From NCBI RefSeq assembly GCF_000633595.2, contig NZ_JIBU02000005.1, positions 109,640 to 173,639 of the forward strand: 64,000 bases of DNA, read 5' to 3'. The stretch is from Clostridium drakei. GTDB taxonomy: Bacteria > Bacillota > Clostridia > Clostridiales > Clostridiaceae. Made by a program: the position numbers and the translations under genes. Below, in pieces: positions 43,491 through 52,717 of this stretch; position 1 is the first letter of the stretch, and each line of letters starts with the position of its first letter. The notes under the pieces are model-generated. The model saw only the letters and a list, made by a program, of their open reading frames with translations, had not been told where the DNA came from and made no database searches.

Positions 43491-44345
43491 GTGTTTTTTT
43501 TTAAAATTCGAAATAATAATGGTCATAATCATGAAAATAAAAAACAACATCATAGAGTTGGACATAAACATGGTGAAGGATTTTCCATTGATTTTTATTC
43601 TTATAGTTCAAAAATAAGACACTGGAATCCTACTTTTAAAGTAGTACTTTCTGTTTTAGTATTGATTCTTTGTATTGTACTTAATAACCCATGTGTATCT
43701 ATTATGGTGATTATTGCAATGACTTATGTGACGGTTATAAAAGGGGAACTTCCATTACATGAATATTTGTCAATAATGACAATTCCTATAGCCTTTATTT
43801 TATTGGGTACTTTTACTATTGCTATTGATTTTTCTAAACAGCCTTTGGGACAGTATAATATGTATCTTGGTTTTGCCTATGTATTCACTTCTAATTTAAA
43901 GCTTAAAGAAGCTGCCTTTTTGATATTAAAGGTTTTTGCAGCAGTTAGTGCATTGCAGATGATGACATTATCAACTCCGTCCTCTGAGATTATTTATGTA
44001 CTTCGTAAGGCGCATGTGCCAAAGCTTATTATAGAGCTTATGAATATGATTTATCGATATATTTTTGTTTTAATGGATGTATATAGTAAAATGAAAAATT
44101 CTGCAGAGTCTCGAGAGGGTTACTGTGATTTTAAAACCTCCTGTTATACATTTGGAAATGTTGCAAGCAATATGCTGGTTACTTCGCTGAAAAGAGCAAA
44201 CTCATATTATGATGCTATGGAGGCTAGATGTTATGATGGAGAACTCATATTTTATGAGGAAGATAAAAAGTTAGAAACAACACATATTGTTATGGCAGCA
44301 GTATTTATAATTTTTTTAGTTGTAATATGGAGCTTTACGAGATAG
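43491..44345 (+). CDS. cbiQ: Cobalt ECF transporter T component
   Basis: 284 residues. GTG start 43491 behind AAAGGGGGT. Unusual His/Asn-rich N terminus (GHNHENKKQHHRVGHKHGEG), then hydrophobic segments and a cytoplasmic helical region with the coupling motifs KMKNSAESREGY and YDAMEARCYDGE of CbiQ. Together with CbiM, CbiN and CbiO it forms the cobalt importer. The His-rich start may bind metal at the membrane. Overlap with the next frame is slight. Confidence 0.92.
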   Translation: MFFFKIRNNNGHNHENKKQHHRVGHKHGEGFSIDFYSYSSKIRHWNPTFKVVLSVLVLILCIVLNNPCVSIMVIIAMTYVTVIKGELPLHEYLSIMTIPIAFILLGTFTIAIDFSKQPLGQYNMYLGFAYVFTSNLKLKEAAFLILKVFAAVSALQMMTLSTPSSEIIYVLRKAHVPKLIIELMNMIYRYIFVLMDVYSKMKNSAESREGYCDFKTSCYTFGNVASNMLVTSLKRANSYYDAMEARCYDGELIFYEEDKKLETTHIVMAAVFIIFLVVIWSFTR

Positions 44346-44356
44346 GGGGATCTATT

Positions 44357-45211
44357 ATGGAAAAAACAATATTAAAGGTTGAAGATTTGCATTATATTTA
44401 TGGAAATGGAAAAGTTGCATTAAATGGTGTAAGTGTGGATATTCATGAAGGTGAAAGAATTGCTGTTATTGGCTCCAATGGATCTGGAAAATCTACATTT
44501 TTTTTAAATATTAATGGTGTATTTACACCAGAACAAGGAAAAATCATTTATCGGGATACAGTAGTTAATAAGAAAAACCTAAAGGAACTTAGGAAGAATA
44601 TTGGAATTGTGTTTCAAGATGCAGATAATCAGATTATTGCATCTACGGTTATGGCGGAAGTTGGATTTGGACCTATGAATTTAAAGCTTCCAAAGGAAGA
44701 AGTAAAAAAGAGAGTTGATGAAGCTCTGGCATATATGAATATTTCTGATTTTAAGGATCGTCCGCCTCATTATTTGAGTGGTGGAGAAAAGAAAAGAGTT
44801 ACTATTGCAGACATTATTGCTATGAAATCAGAAATTATTATTTTTGACGAACCTACGGCAGCGTTAGATCCTTTAAATGCCATGATGTTAGAAGAAGTTT
44901 TAGACAAGCTTACTTTAGAAGGGAAGACAATGCTCATTTCCACTCACGATGTAGATTTTGTATACAGATGGGCTGAAAGAGTTATTGTATTCTGTCAGGG
45001 GGAAATTATATCAGATGGAACACCATTAGAAATTTTCAAAAATGAGGAGGTTTTAAAGCAAGCAAATTTAAAGCAGCCAACAATGCTGGAGGTTTATGAA
45101 TCTCTTGTAGAAAAGCATTTGATAGAAGATACAAAGGTTTATCCTAAAAATACTGAAGAATTTAAAAAAATGCTTGAAGAACAGATATCTTTTCTAGGTG
45201 CATTAGCTTAG
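44357..45211 (+). CDS. cbiO: Cobalt ECF transporter ATPase
   Basis: 284 residues. ATG 44357 behind GGGGGA; in-frame codons further upstream fall inside cbiQ. Walker A GSNGSGKS, Q-loop VFQDADNQ, signature LSGGEKKRV, Walker B IIIFDEPTAALD and switch histidine STHDVDF. It powers CbiMNQ. The C-terminal extension of about 60 residues (LKQPTMLEVYESL onward) is usual for CbiO. Confidence 0.93.
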   Translation: MEKTILKVEDLHYIYGNGKVALNGVSVDIHEGERIAVIGSNGSGKSTFFLNINGVFTPEQGKIIYRDTVVNKKNLKELRKNIGIVFQDADNQIIASTVMAEVGFGPMNLKLPKEEVKKRVDEALAYMNISDFKDRPPHYLSGGEKKRVTIADIIAMKSEIIIFDEPTAALDPLNAMMLEEVLDKLTLEGKTMLISTHDVDFVYRWAERVIVFCQGEIISDGTPLEIFKNEEVLKQANLKQPTMLEVYESLVEKHLIEDTKVYPKNTEEFKKMLEEQISFLGALA

Positions 45212-45251
45212 ATTAAATATAAATTTAAATTAGCATGAGGGGGAAAATAAA

Positions 45252-46004
45252 ATGAGACAAAAAGAAAAGAAAATTATCACTATTATTACAGTATTTGCAT
45301 TGACTTTTGGAATAGTTCCAGTGGCAAATGCAATGCACATTATGGAAGGATATCTTCCACCAAAATTTTGTATTGCATGGGGTGCTATTTGTGTTCCATT
45401 TTTAGTATTGGGATATTTATCAATTAAAAGAACGTTAGCTGAAAACCGTAAATCTATGACCATTCTTGCTATGGCAGGTGCATTTATTTTTGTACTTTCA
45501 TCTTTAAAAATTCCATCAGTAACAGGAAGTTGTTCTCACATGACAGGTACAGGACTTGCTGCAATTTTATTTGGACCAGCTGCAGTAAGTATATTAGGTA
45601 TCATTTGTTTAATTTTTCAGGCGATTTTACTTGCTCATGGTGGACTTACAACTCTTGGAGCTAACACTTTTTCTATGGCTATTGCAGGCCCATTAGTTTC
45701 TTATGGAATCTATAAATTATGTCAGAATATGAAAGTTAATAAAAGTGTGGGTATTTTTATAGCAGCATCAGTTGGTGACCTATTTACTTATTGTGTAACT
45801 AGTATTCAGCTTGCACTTGCATATCCTTCTCAAAGTGGTGGAGTTATGGCATCTGCAGCCAAGTTTCTTGGGGTATTTGCACCAACACAGGTTCCACTTG
45901 CAATTATTGAGGGTATCCTTACTGTTGTAATTATTATGGGTCTTGAAACATATGCAAAATCTGAGTTAACAGGTATTGGATTTTTAAAGAGAGGTGAAAA
46001 TTAA
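45252..46004 (+). CDS. cbiM: Cobalt transporter substrate-binding membrane subunit
   Basis: 250 residues. A cleavable signal peptide ends in VANA, so the mature protein begins MHIMEGYLP; the His at position 2 of the mature chain is the known metal ligand of this family. Later motifs include [17 protein letters not shown] and [17 protein letters not shown]. Seven or so membrane segments. Overlaps cbiN by one base (TAATG). GAGGGGG ribosome site. Gene order here is Q-O-M-N rather than the frequent M-N-Q-O. Confidence 0.93.
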   Translation: MRQKEKKIITIITVFALTFGIVPVANAMHIMEGYLPPKFCIAWGAICVPFLVLGYLSIKRTLAENRKSMTILAMAGAFIFVLSSLKIPSVTGSCSHMTGTGLAAILFGPAAVSILGIICLIFQAILLAHGGLTTLGANTFSMAIAGPLVSYGIYKLCQNMKVNKSVGIFIAASVGDLFTYCVTSIQLALAYPSQSGGVMASAAKFLGVFAPTQVPLAIIEGILTVVIIMGLETYAKSELTGIGFLKRGEN

Positions 46005-46354
46005 TGGCAAAGACAAAAAAGAAGGTTATTATTTTATTAGTTATTGCTGCATTAATTGCTCTTATACCATTATTCACATTGAAAGGTGCTGAATTTGGAG
46101 GATCAGATGATGCAGGAAGTAAAGTAGTTTCACAGATTACAGGTAAAGAGTATGAACCTTGGTTTACGCCTGTTATGGAAACTTGGATTGGTGGAGAATT
46201 ACCAGGTGAAATTGAAAGCTTATTATTCTGTGTACAAACAGGTATTGGTGTTGGTATCATAGCATTTTTTATGGGAAGATTAGTAGAAAGAAAAAAGATA
46301 GAAAATGAAAAGACTAAAGATGGGAAAAAAGCTACAGAATCAGTAATTAGTTAG
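46004..46354 (+). CDS. cbiN: Cobalt transporter auxiliary subunit
   Basis: 116 residues with two membrane segments and an extracellular loop between them: GAEFGGSDDAGSKVV, YEPWF and ELPGEIESLLFCVQTGIG are typical of CbiN. CbiN helps load cobalt into CbiM. Coupled to cbiM by the shared TAATG. Last gene of the riboswitch 7 operon; a terminator follows. Confidence 0.92.
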   Translation: MAKTKKKVIILLVIAALIALIPLFTLKGAEFGGSDDAGSKVVSQITGKEYEPWFTPVMETWIGGELPGEIESLLFCVQTGIGVGIIAFFMGRLVERKKIENEKTKDGKKATESVIS

Positions 46355-46404
46355 AAATTCATATAAGAATATTAAAAGACTTATTTCATAGAGATTAAAT
46401 AAAG

Positions 46405-46460
46405 CAATTTGAAGAAAACTTAACAAAAAGTTATGTTATCTTCAAATTGTTTTAATTTTA
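46405..46460 (+). terminator. Terminator of the cobalt uptake operon
   Basis: Stem CAATTTGAAGA (46405-46415) / TCTTCAAATTG (46439-46449), extended by partly paired inner bases, followed by TTTTAATTTTA. Confidence 0.8.
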
Positions 46461-46579
46461 TGAGAAAAATTTAATAATGACATTTTTAACAATAGTGTTA
46501 ATGTATTCATAATTGCTGTTATAATTAAATTACACAACTTTTGCAATATTATATGAATTATATAAGAGAGGAGAGTATA

Positions 46580-47647
46580 ATGAATAAATCAAAAGCTTAT
46601 CCAATTATGATGGCATTGGTATCTGCAATTTTGTTTGGAGCCAGCGCACCTATAACTAAGATGCTTTTAGGTAAAATTGATCCTATTCCCCTTGCTGCAT
46701 TTTTATATCTTGGCAGTGGAATTGGATTGTTAGTCTTTCAGATTGTCACTTCATTTATAAAGAAACAAGCTTTAGATGAAGCACCTTTGAAGAAAAAGGA
46801 TTTTCCTTGGCTTTTAGGTGCAAGTATTGCAGGAGGAATTATAGCACCTATTATTTTGTTAAATTGTCTTAAAATAACTCCGGCCTCAACTGCTTCACTG
46901 TTGTTAAATTTTGAAGGAGTTGCAACTACCATAATTGCAGTAATATTTTTTAAAGAAAATGCAGGAAAACAAATATTAAGTGCTATAGTATTAATTACTG
47001 TAGCAAGTATCATTTTGTCATGGGATTTTAAAAATCAATGGGGATTGTCCATAGGTTCTTTCGGGATTATATTGGCTTGCTTTTGTTGGGGGATAGACAA
47101 TAATTTCACAAGAAATATTTCTGCAAAAAATCCATTTTCTATTGTAACAATAAAAGGAATTATATCAGGTTCTTTTTCATTCATTCTAGCTATGATACTT
47201 AGTAATCAAATACCAAGCTTTACAATTTTAATATCTGCCATGATTATAGGATTTTTTTGCTATGGTTTAAGTATAGTGTTGTTTGTATTTGCCATGAGGG
47301 ATTTAGGAAGTACAAGAACAAGTGCATTATATGGAACAGCACCATTTATTGGAGTTATTTTATCTTTTATTTTATTGAGAGATACTCCAAACATTATGTT
47401 TTTTATATCACTTCCTATTATGATTATAGGAACAGTGCTTTTATTAAAGGAAAAACATTATCATACGCATATGCATAAGGCAATACAACATGAACATAGA
47501 CATAATCATGATGATACTCATCATAATCATGAACATACTTCTGGTCAGGTTATCATAAATGGATATCATTCGCATATGCATACACACAAAGCTATAGAAC
47601 ATACTCATCCGCATTCGCCAGATATTCATCATAGACATGAACATTGA
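46580..47647 (+). CDS. DMT-superfamily (EamA) permease with His-rich tail
   Basis: 355 residues. Ten hydrophobic segments in two EamA repeats (about 5-145 and 155-295), then a hydrophilic tail from about 300 with more than 25 His in patterns such as HTHMHKAIQHEHRHNHDD and HTHPHSPDIHHRHEH. ATG 46580 follows GAGAGGAGAG. His-rich tails on transporters usually bind Ni, Co or Zn. It directly follows the cobalt operon but has its own unit after a terminator. Direction and substrate are unknown; metal or metal-linked transport is inferred from the tail and position. Confidence 0.82.
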   Translation: MNKSKAYPIMMALVSAILFGASAPITKMLLGKIDPIPLAAFLYLGSGIGLLVFQIVTSFIKKQALDEAPLKKKDFPWLLGASIAGGIIAPIILLNCLKITPASTASLLLNFEGVATTIIAVIFFKENAGKQILSAIVLITVASIILSWDFKNQWGLSIGSFGIILACFCWGIDNNFTRNISAKNPFSIVTIKGIISGSFSFILAMILSNQIPSFTILISAMIIGFFCYGLSIVLFVFAMRDLGSTRTSALYGTAPFIGVILSFILLRDTPNIMFFISLPIMIIGTVLLLKEKHYHTHMHKAIQHEHRHNHDDTHHNHEHTSGQVIINGYHSHMHTHKAIEHTHPHSPDIHHRHEH

Positions 47648-47796
47648 TTTTAAAAATAAAAAATGATTATGTGAAAATTAGTAGAGATATATAGATTATA
47701 ATAGATAAAGTTTAAGTATACATTGAAGGGAATATATAATCATACAATTTAATTTTAAAAGTTTATCATATGAATAGAGGTTAAATTTTATAGAAG

Positions 47797-47822
47797 TGGC
47801 AGGCATCATATTTGCCTGCCAT
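47797..47822. terminator. Palindromic hairpin between convergent genes
   Basis: TGGCAGGCA (47798-47806) and TGCCTGCCA (47814-47822) form a perfect nine-base stem. It lies between the DMT permease (plus strand) and the c-di-GMP aptamer (minus strand) and may stop transcription from either side, although T runs are weak. Confidence 0.6.
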
Positions 47823-47840
47823 GAGTGATTTATTAATTCA

Positions 47841-47925
47841 TTGGCAACCTGACTGTCATAGCAGTTAAAATTGCTTTAGACTCATGGCTTTGCGTCCCCA
47901 CTTTTCAATGGGTTTGCCTTTTTCA
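47841..47925 (-). promoter_or_regulatory. c-di-GMP-I (GEMM) riboswitch aptamer
   Basis: Read on the minus strand: AAGGCAAACC, a CCCATT-GAAA-AGTGGG hairpin with GNRA loop, GGACGCAAAGCC, the receptor-like GTCTAAAG, and the closing CAGGTTGCC. These match the two-hairpin GEMM-I layout with its tetraloop/receptor contact. It starts about four bases after the stop codon of the CBS-GGDEF gene, on the same strand, and no gene lies downstream before the convergent permease. Its target is unclear. Confidence 0.88.
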
Positions 47926-47928
47926 ATT

Positions 47929-48783
47929 TTATGCAATTGCATTTATATTTTCAACAACAATTGAGGTATCAATTCTCTTTTTTGCTTTTGTAGATGCTAA
48001 GCTTGCTATATTTATTAATTTATCTATAATGCTTAGAGTGTCACCTTTTTTATTATTATGATTTTTATATCCTGTAATGCCTATTGATGCTGAAACAGGA
48101 ATATTATTAGGAAATTTATATGAGTTTATAGCATCTATCAAATTTTCTGCAAATAGCGTACATCTGTCTATACAGAAAGGTGTTAATATTGCAAATTCAT
48201 CTCCTGCGTATCTACACAAATAACTGTCTTGAGGAATGTTTTCTTTTAATATTTTTGCTACATTTTTTAATATTAAATCTCCATTTATATGTCCATATTT
48301 TTTGTCAATAGTTCCAAAATTATTTAAATCAATAAAAATTAAAGATAGTTCATTTCCATTATTTAATAATTTATATGTATTATAAAATATATAATCACTT
48401 TTATAAAGACCAGTAAGTAAGTCAATATGTTTTGCAAGCTCGATATCTAAGGTTGTTCTTGTTAAGAAACCTTTAAGATCATCATTTTCTTTTACAAATA
48501 TTACACTTATATCCTTATTGAAATCAAATATTTCTTTGATTTTCCATGTGGGTGTTGAAGGATCTATGAATTTATATTTATCTGTCATAACATCAGCAAC
48601 TATTCTATTAGGATGTGCAGAAATTAATTCTTTTTGAGTAATTACACCAACCAGCTCTTCTTCATCATATGCAACAAAACAATAAATGTTTTTTTCATAA
48701 AAAGCATTTATTACGCTTCTAATACCATTCAAAATGTTAACTTTCATAAAATTTTTATCTAGTATATTTAAAGCTTTTTGCAT
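47929..48783 (-). CDS. CBS-pair / GGDEF diguanylate cyclase-like protein
   Basis: 284 residues, cytosolic. Two CBS motifs about 1-125 (for example FVAYDEEELVGVITQKELI and IFVKENDDLKGFLTRTTL), which bind adenine nucleotides, then a GGDEF domain about 130-280. The active-site loop reads YAGDEFAIL, an A-for-G variant found in active cyclases; LIFIDLNNFGTIDKKYGH holds the metal-binding Asp. It should make c-di-GMP in response to a nucleotide signal. Coupled to the upstream 116-residue gene by TAATG, and followed by a c-di-GMP aptamer. Confidence 0.88.
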   Translation of the reverse strand: MQKALNILDKNFMKVNILNGIRSVINAFYEKNIYCFVAYDEEELVGVITQKELISAHPNRIVADVMTDKYKFIDPSTPTWKIKEIFDFNKDISVIFVKENDDLKGFLTRTTLDIELAKHIDLLTGLYKSDYIFYNTYKLLNNGNELSLIFIDLNNFGTIDKKYGHINGDLILKNVAKILKENIPQDSYLCRYAGDEFAILTPFCIDRCTLFAENLIDAINSYKFPNNIPVSASIGITGYKNHNNKKGDTLSIIDKLINIASLASTKAKKRIDTSIVVENINAIA

Positions 48784-49133
48784 TATAACTCAATAGATTT
48801 GCTAACATGAATAGTTATGTTAATCTGAGATCTTATAATCATAGATTCGTTAGCAACTTTTCCTCCTTCTTCCATTATTATTGAAATTAATTTATCTTTC
48901 GGTATCATACTTAGCAAAAATTTTCTTATCACAATTGCTTCAATTTGTGGATGATCAATTCTAACTATTTCATATTGTTCTGGAGAAAGTATATCCACCA
49001 TTCTTTTAGCAGCCTCTGGTCCAATAGGGGCTCTTTTGCCTACTATTAATATGTCTTGCATTGGAGGCATTTCAAATTCTGAAAAGTGCATATTTATTTC
49101 TGCTCTTCTTTTTTCTTCTAGTCTGGTTTCCAT
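48783..49133 (-). CDS. Conserved-looking small protein of unknown function
   Basis: 116 residues, soluble, no motif I recognise. A central stretch DILIVGKRAPIGPEAAKRMV looks like a strand-turn-helix, and the tail IIRSQINITIHVSKS is strand-rich. AAAGGGGATGA precedes the start at a good distance on the minus strand. Its stop overlaps the start of the CBS-GGDEF gene, so the two are translationally coupled and probably act together. No functional claim is made. Confidence 0.75.
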   Translation of the reverse strand: METRLEEKRRAEINMHFSEFEMPPMQDILIVGKRAPIGPEAAKRMVDILSPEQYEIVRIDHPQIEAIVIRKFLLSMIPKDKLISIIMEEGGKVANESMIIRSQINITIHVSKSIEL

Positions 49134-49444
49134 TATTTCATCCCCTTTCTATAGCTTATATTTTATCATATTTTGTCTAAATTTTCTATTATAGGCAACT
49201 TCATGTTTGAGTTATATATCATATATTATACTCCAATTTATTAAGTCCTATGATTTGAATGTTCTGAAAATATTATTGCAACCATAATTATAATGTGCTA
49301 ATATTGTATTATAAAAAAAATTATAGTAAAATTTTTTATTATAATTTTTTTTATAATAATTAGTATAGATAGTGAATATAACTAATTTAAATTGTTATGT
49401 TTATTATAAAATGCAAAAATATTTTTTGTTTTAGGAGGTAAAGT
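49134..49444. other. Divergent AT-rich intergenic region
   Basis: Contains the upstream regions of the minus-strand 49133 gene and the plus-strand 49445 gene. One perfect inverted repeat, TATTATAA (49337-49344) / TTATAATA (49351-49358), may be an operator. No small gene or RNA is recognisable. Confidence 0.5.
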
Positions 49445-50788
49445 ATGAGTAAAATTATTGTAGAATCATCACGAGAAGTGCCAGTATTTGATGAAGCTGA
49501 TGTTTTAGTTGTTGGTTCTGGTCCTGCAGGACATTCAGCAGCTGTTGCAGCTGCACGTGCTGGAGCTAAGAAGGTAATTATTGTAGAACGTTATGGACAT
49601 TTAGGAGGTATGGCTACAGGAGGTTTTGTTATTTTAATTCCTCATTTATCCTTTGGTGAAAAAAGAATGATCAGGGGATTACAACAGGAATGGATTGATC
49701 GTATGAGTAAGCTTCCATATGGAGTTTTAGGACCTAAGAAAGAAGAAACAGGAAGTAAAGATCCAATGCTCTTAAAAAAATGGGCTGGTTATTGGGGCTT
49801 TGTGCTTAATGGCAGTATTAATTATGGTGCATATTTAGATCCAAATCAACTGAAAATCGTATTGGATCAGATGATTACAGAAGAAGGCAGTAAGATTATT
49901 CCTTACTTAGAATGTTGGAGTGTTGGAGCTATAATGGATGAAGATACCATAAAAGGTGTAATTATTGAAAGTAAAGAAGGTCGTAAGGCGATTCTTGGAA
50001 AAGTTGTAATCGATTGCACAGGTGATGCTGATATATGCTCATTTGCAGGTGGTGATTTTGATGAAGATCGAAATCAATCACTTAGAAGTGCAAATACGGC
50101 ATCTGTTTATCGCTTAGGTGGAGTAGATTTTAGGACATTCGCAGAGTGGAAGGCAGATAATTTTCAAGAGTGGTATAGTGTGCATATGTCTAATATGAGT
50201 AAAATTACAGGCTTTAAAATGTCTCCTCATGCCACACCACGCAATGATCAGTGTTGGATAAATAACTGGCTTCCTAGATATTGTCTAGATATTAAAGATT
50301 TGACGGAAACACAAATGAGTGTACGTCGTACAATGCCTGAAGCTATAGACTATTTAAAAGAAAATGTTCCAGGCTTTAAAAACGCATATTTAATAGATAT
50401 AGCACCTCAAACAGGTACTCGTGGCAGCAGAAGGATTCACGGATTATATACACTTTCGAAAATGGACTTAGATAACACTTATGAGCATGAAGATACTATA
50501 GCAGTAGTTCCGCCGTTCAATTTTAATGTTTGTGAGACACCTACAGAAATACCTTATAGGGTTATGGTACCAGAAAAAATTGAAAATCTTTTAGTTGCAG
50601 GACGATCTTTTTCATCAACGCATGAAGCTAATGACTGGTCAAATTTGATTCCTCACTGTGCAAGTTTAGGACAAGCAGCTGGAGTAGCAGCAGCTGTATC
50701 ATTAGAAGATAATATAAATGTACGTCAAGTAAACATTAAGAGGGTACAAAAAATACTAAAAAATCAAAATGTTTATATTCCAAGATAA
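49445..50788 (+). CDS. FAD-dependent oxidoreductase
   Basis: 447 residues. N-terminal dinucleotide-binding loop VVGSGPAGHSAAVAAARAG (about residues 23-41), acidic end of the second strand in IIVERYGHLGGMATGG, and a C-terminal FAD contact LLVAGRSFSSTHEAND. This is the FAD-dependent oxidoreductase type with a mobile middle domain (residues about 100-370). Substrate unknown. Strong TAGGAGGT. It is followed by an MFS pump and a MarR regulator in the same direction, which suggests a catabolic or detoxification unit. Confidence 0.85.
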   Translation: MSKIIVESSREVPVFDEADVLVVGSGPAGHSAAVAAARAGAKKVIIVERYGHLGGMATGGFVILIPHLSFGEKRMIRGLQQEWIDRMSKLPYGVLGPKKEETGSKDPMLLKKWAGYWGFVLNGSINYGAYLDPNQLKIVLDQMITEEGSKIIPYLECWSVGAIMDEDTIKGVIIESKEGRKAILGKVVIDCTGDADICSFAGGDFDEDRNQSLRSANTASVYRLGGVDFRTFAEWKADNFQEWYSVHMSNMSKITGFKMSPHATPRNDQCWINNWLPRYCLDIKDLTETQMSVRRTMPEAIDYLKENVPGFKNAYLIDIAPQTGTRGSRRIHGLYTLSKMDLDNTYEHEDTIAVVPPFNFNVCETPTEIPYRVMVPEKIENLLVAGRSFSSTHEANDWSNLIPHCASLGQAAGVAAAVSLEDNINVRQVNIKRVQKILKNQNVYIPR

Positions 50789-50908
50789 AGATATTTTATC
50801 TGATATTTTACTGGGGGGTTTTGAATATCAATAATTTTAATGAGGAAATAAGATAACTATTGAATTTATTTGTCTTATAAAGAAAATAGAATATGGGGGT
50901 ATAATGTT

Positions 50909-52501
50909 ATGCCAGAAGGTCTAAAAACTGATGAACTTGAAACAATGTCATCTAAGAGAAAGACTCTTTGTGCTATTGCTATTTTAATTTGTGGTTTTGC
51001 ATATTGGTCTACTAGATATAAAGCAAATGCTTTGCTTCCGATGATTTCAGGAGAACTAAATGGTCTTACATATTATTCATGGGCACCCATGGTATTTAGT
51101 TTAACAGGAGCTATTGCAGCTCCATTCTGGGGGAAAATGGGTGATATATATGGTAAGAAAAAGATACTATTAATTGTATTAGGACTTATGGTAACTGGGG
51201 AAGTATTATGTTTTTCAGCTCCAAATATATGGTTTTTTATAGCGGGATATGCAGTTAATGGATTTGGAGCTGGAGCTATGCAAGGCACATATATGGCACT
51301 TTTAGGTCAGTTGTTTCCTCCAACTGAACGTGGGAAAATAGGTGGAAGTATACTTTCAGTGATGAGTGTAGTTCAATTAACTTTACCTACATTGGCAGCA
51401 CTGATTTCAGAACACTGGACATGGAGATATGTATTTGTACTTACAGCAATAATATTCATTATAACATTTTTATTTGTAATGTTTACAGTTCCAAATGTTA
51501 CAAATAAAAATGCTGATAATAGAATTGATATTTTAGGTGTTGTAGCATTAACAATTGCTGTTTCTAACTTTTTATTAGCTTTGTCATGGGGAGGGTCCAG
51601 ATTTAGATGGAATTCTCCAACAATCATAATTATGCTGATTGTATCGATAATAGTTTTTGTTTTATTTTTAAAACATGAAGAAAGAATCCAAGAATATTCA
51701 ATAATATCAACTAAGTTATTGAAAAACAGAAATTTTTTATCATGTTGTCTTATATCTGTAACTATGACATTTGGACTTACTTGTGTAGCTACTTATTTAA
51801 GTCTTTATGTGCAGGGAGTTATGGGGAAATCAGCAACTATTTATGCAACACTTGAGATACCAGCAAGCTTTATAGGTATCTTTATGGGTGCTTTTGCAGG
51901 ATTTATGATGGATAAAACTAAACATTATAAATGGATGCTTGTACTTGCTCCTTCGTGTGCAGTTATAACTATGTTGTTTTTTGGATTAATGCCTGCAACA
52001 ATATCTCTAATTGCAATAATTGCTGCCAGAGCTATTTATAATATAGGTGGAGGCTCATGGATGCCTTCTATCAATACTTTAAGTGCTATGGCTTATATTG
52101 AACCTAAAGACTATGGCGTAGGTAATGGTACATTATTCTTCTTTACTGCGTTAGGAAATGCACTTGCACCAGCATTGCTAGGATCTATATTAAATAGTGT
52201 TTATGCTAAATTTATTGTAAGTAATATATCTAATCTTTCGTTAAATCCAAAACAAGTATCACTGGTATCTACGGCACGTGTTTTAGTAAATAAAGATTCA
52301 CTAAAACAATTGCAAGCAACTTTTGTTGATTCTTCTCAATACAACACAGTTGTACAAGTTGTAAGAAATACTTTACAGACTTCTTTACGATCAGTATTTA
52401 TAACTGCAGCTTGTTTCATATGTATAGGTGTTATTTCTGCACTACTTTTAAAAGAAATTCCTTTAGACCAGGTAGAATATAAAGGAAGACTCAGAAAATA
52501 G
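50909..52501 (+). CDS. MFS transporter, multidrug-pump-like (DHA2/EmrB type)
   Basis: 530 residues with about 14 membrane segments. MFS motif A GKMGDIYGKKKILL follows the second segment; the central break and length fit 14-segment proton-driven pumps. ATG 50909 is chosen because GGGGGT at 50895-50900 precedes it; an in-frame TTG at 50870 lacks a ribosome site. A large non-membrane segment near residues 440-490 lies before the last segment. Probably co-regulated with the flavoprotein upstream and the MarR gene downstream. Confidence 0.85.
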   Translation: MPEGLKTDELETMSSKRKTLCAIAILICGFAYWSTRYKANALLPMISGELNGLTYYSWAPMVFSLTGAIAAPFWGKMGDIYGKKKILLIVLGLMVTGEVLCFSAPNIWFFIAGYAVNGFGAGAMQGTYMALLGQLFPPTERGKIGGSILSVMSVVQLTLPTLAALISEHWTWRYVFVLTAIIFIITFLFVMFTVPNVTNKNADNRIDILGVVALTIAVSNFLLALSWGGSRFRWNSPTIIIMLIVSIIVFVLFLKHEERIQEYSIISTKLLKNRNFLSCCLISVTMTFGLTCVATYLSLYVQGVMGKSATIYATLEIPASFIGIFMGAFAGFMMDKTKHYKWMLVLAPSCAVITMLFFGLMPATISLIAIIAARAIYNIGGGSWMPSINTLSAMAYIEPKDYGVGNGTLFFFTALGNALAPALLGSILNSVYAKFIVSNISNLSLNPKQVSLVSTARVLVNKDSLKQLQATFVDSSQYNTVVQVVRNTLQTSLRSVFITAACFICIGVISALLLKEIPLDQVEYKGRLRK

Positions 52502-52514
52502 TTTATCATGATTT

Positions 52515-52556
52515 AATTTATAGTAGCATTTTTAAAAATTAATGCTACTATAAATT
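52515..52556 (+). terminator. Terminator after the MFS gene
   Basis: Long stem AATTTATAGTAGCATT (52515-52530) / AATGCTACTATAAATT (52541-52556), followed by ATTTTTATG. Confidence 0.8.
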
Positions 52557-52561
52557 ATTTT

Positions 52562-52609
52562 TATGAGAGAACAATTCTCCTCTGTCCTTTAAAAAATATT
52601 GTTCTCATA
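52562..52609. repeat. Inverted repeat upstream of the MarR gene
   Basis: TATGAGAGAACAAT (52562-52575) and ATTGTTCTCATA (52598-52609) pair with a short internal bulge across 22 bases. It lies 110 bases before the 52718 start and could be an operator or extended terminator. Confidence 0.5.
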
Positions 52610-52717
52610 TAATTAAATTGCACTCTTTTACATATTAATAATTAATTATATAATATAGTTATGTAGCATCAATCATGCTTTAAATATGTAGATAAACTAG
52701 GAGTGAGGAAAATAACA

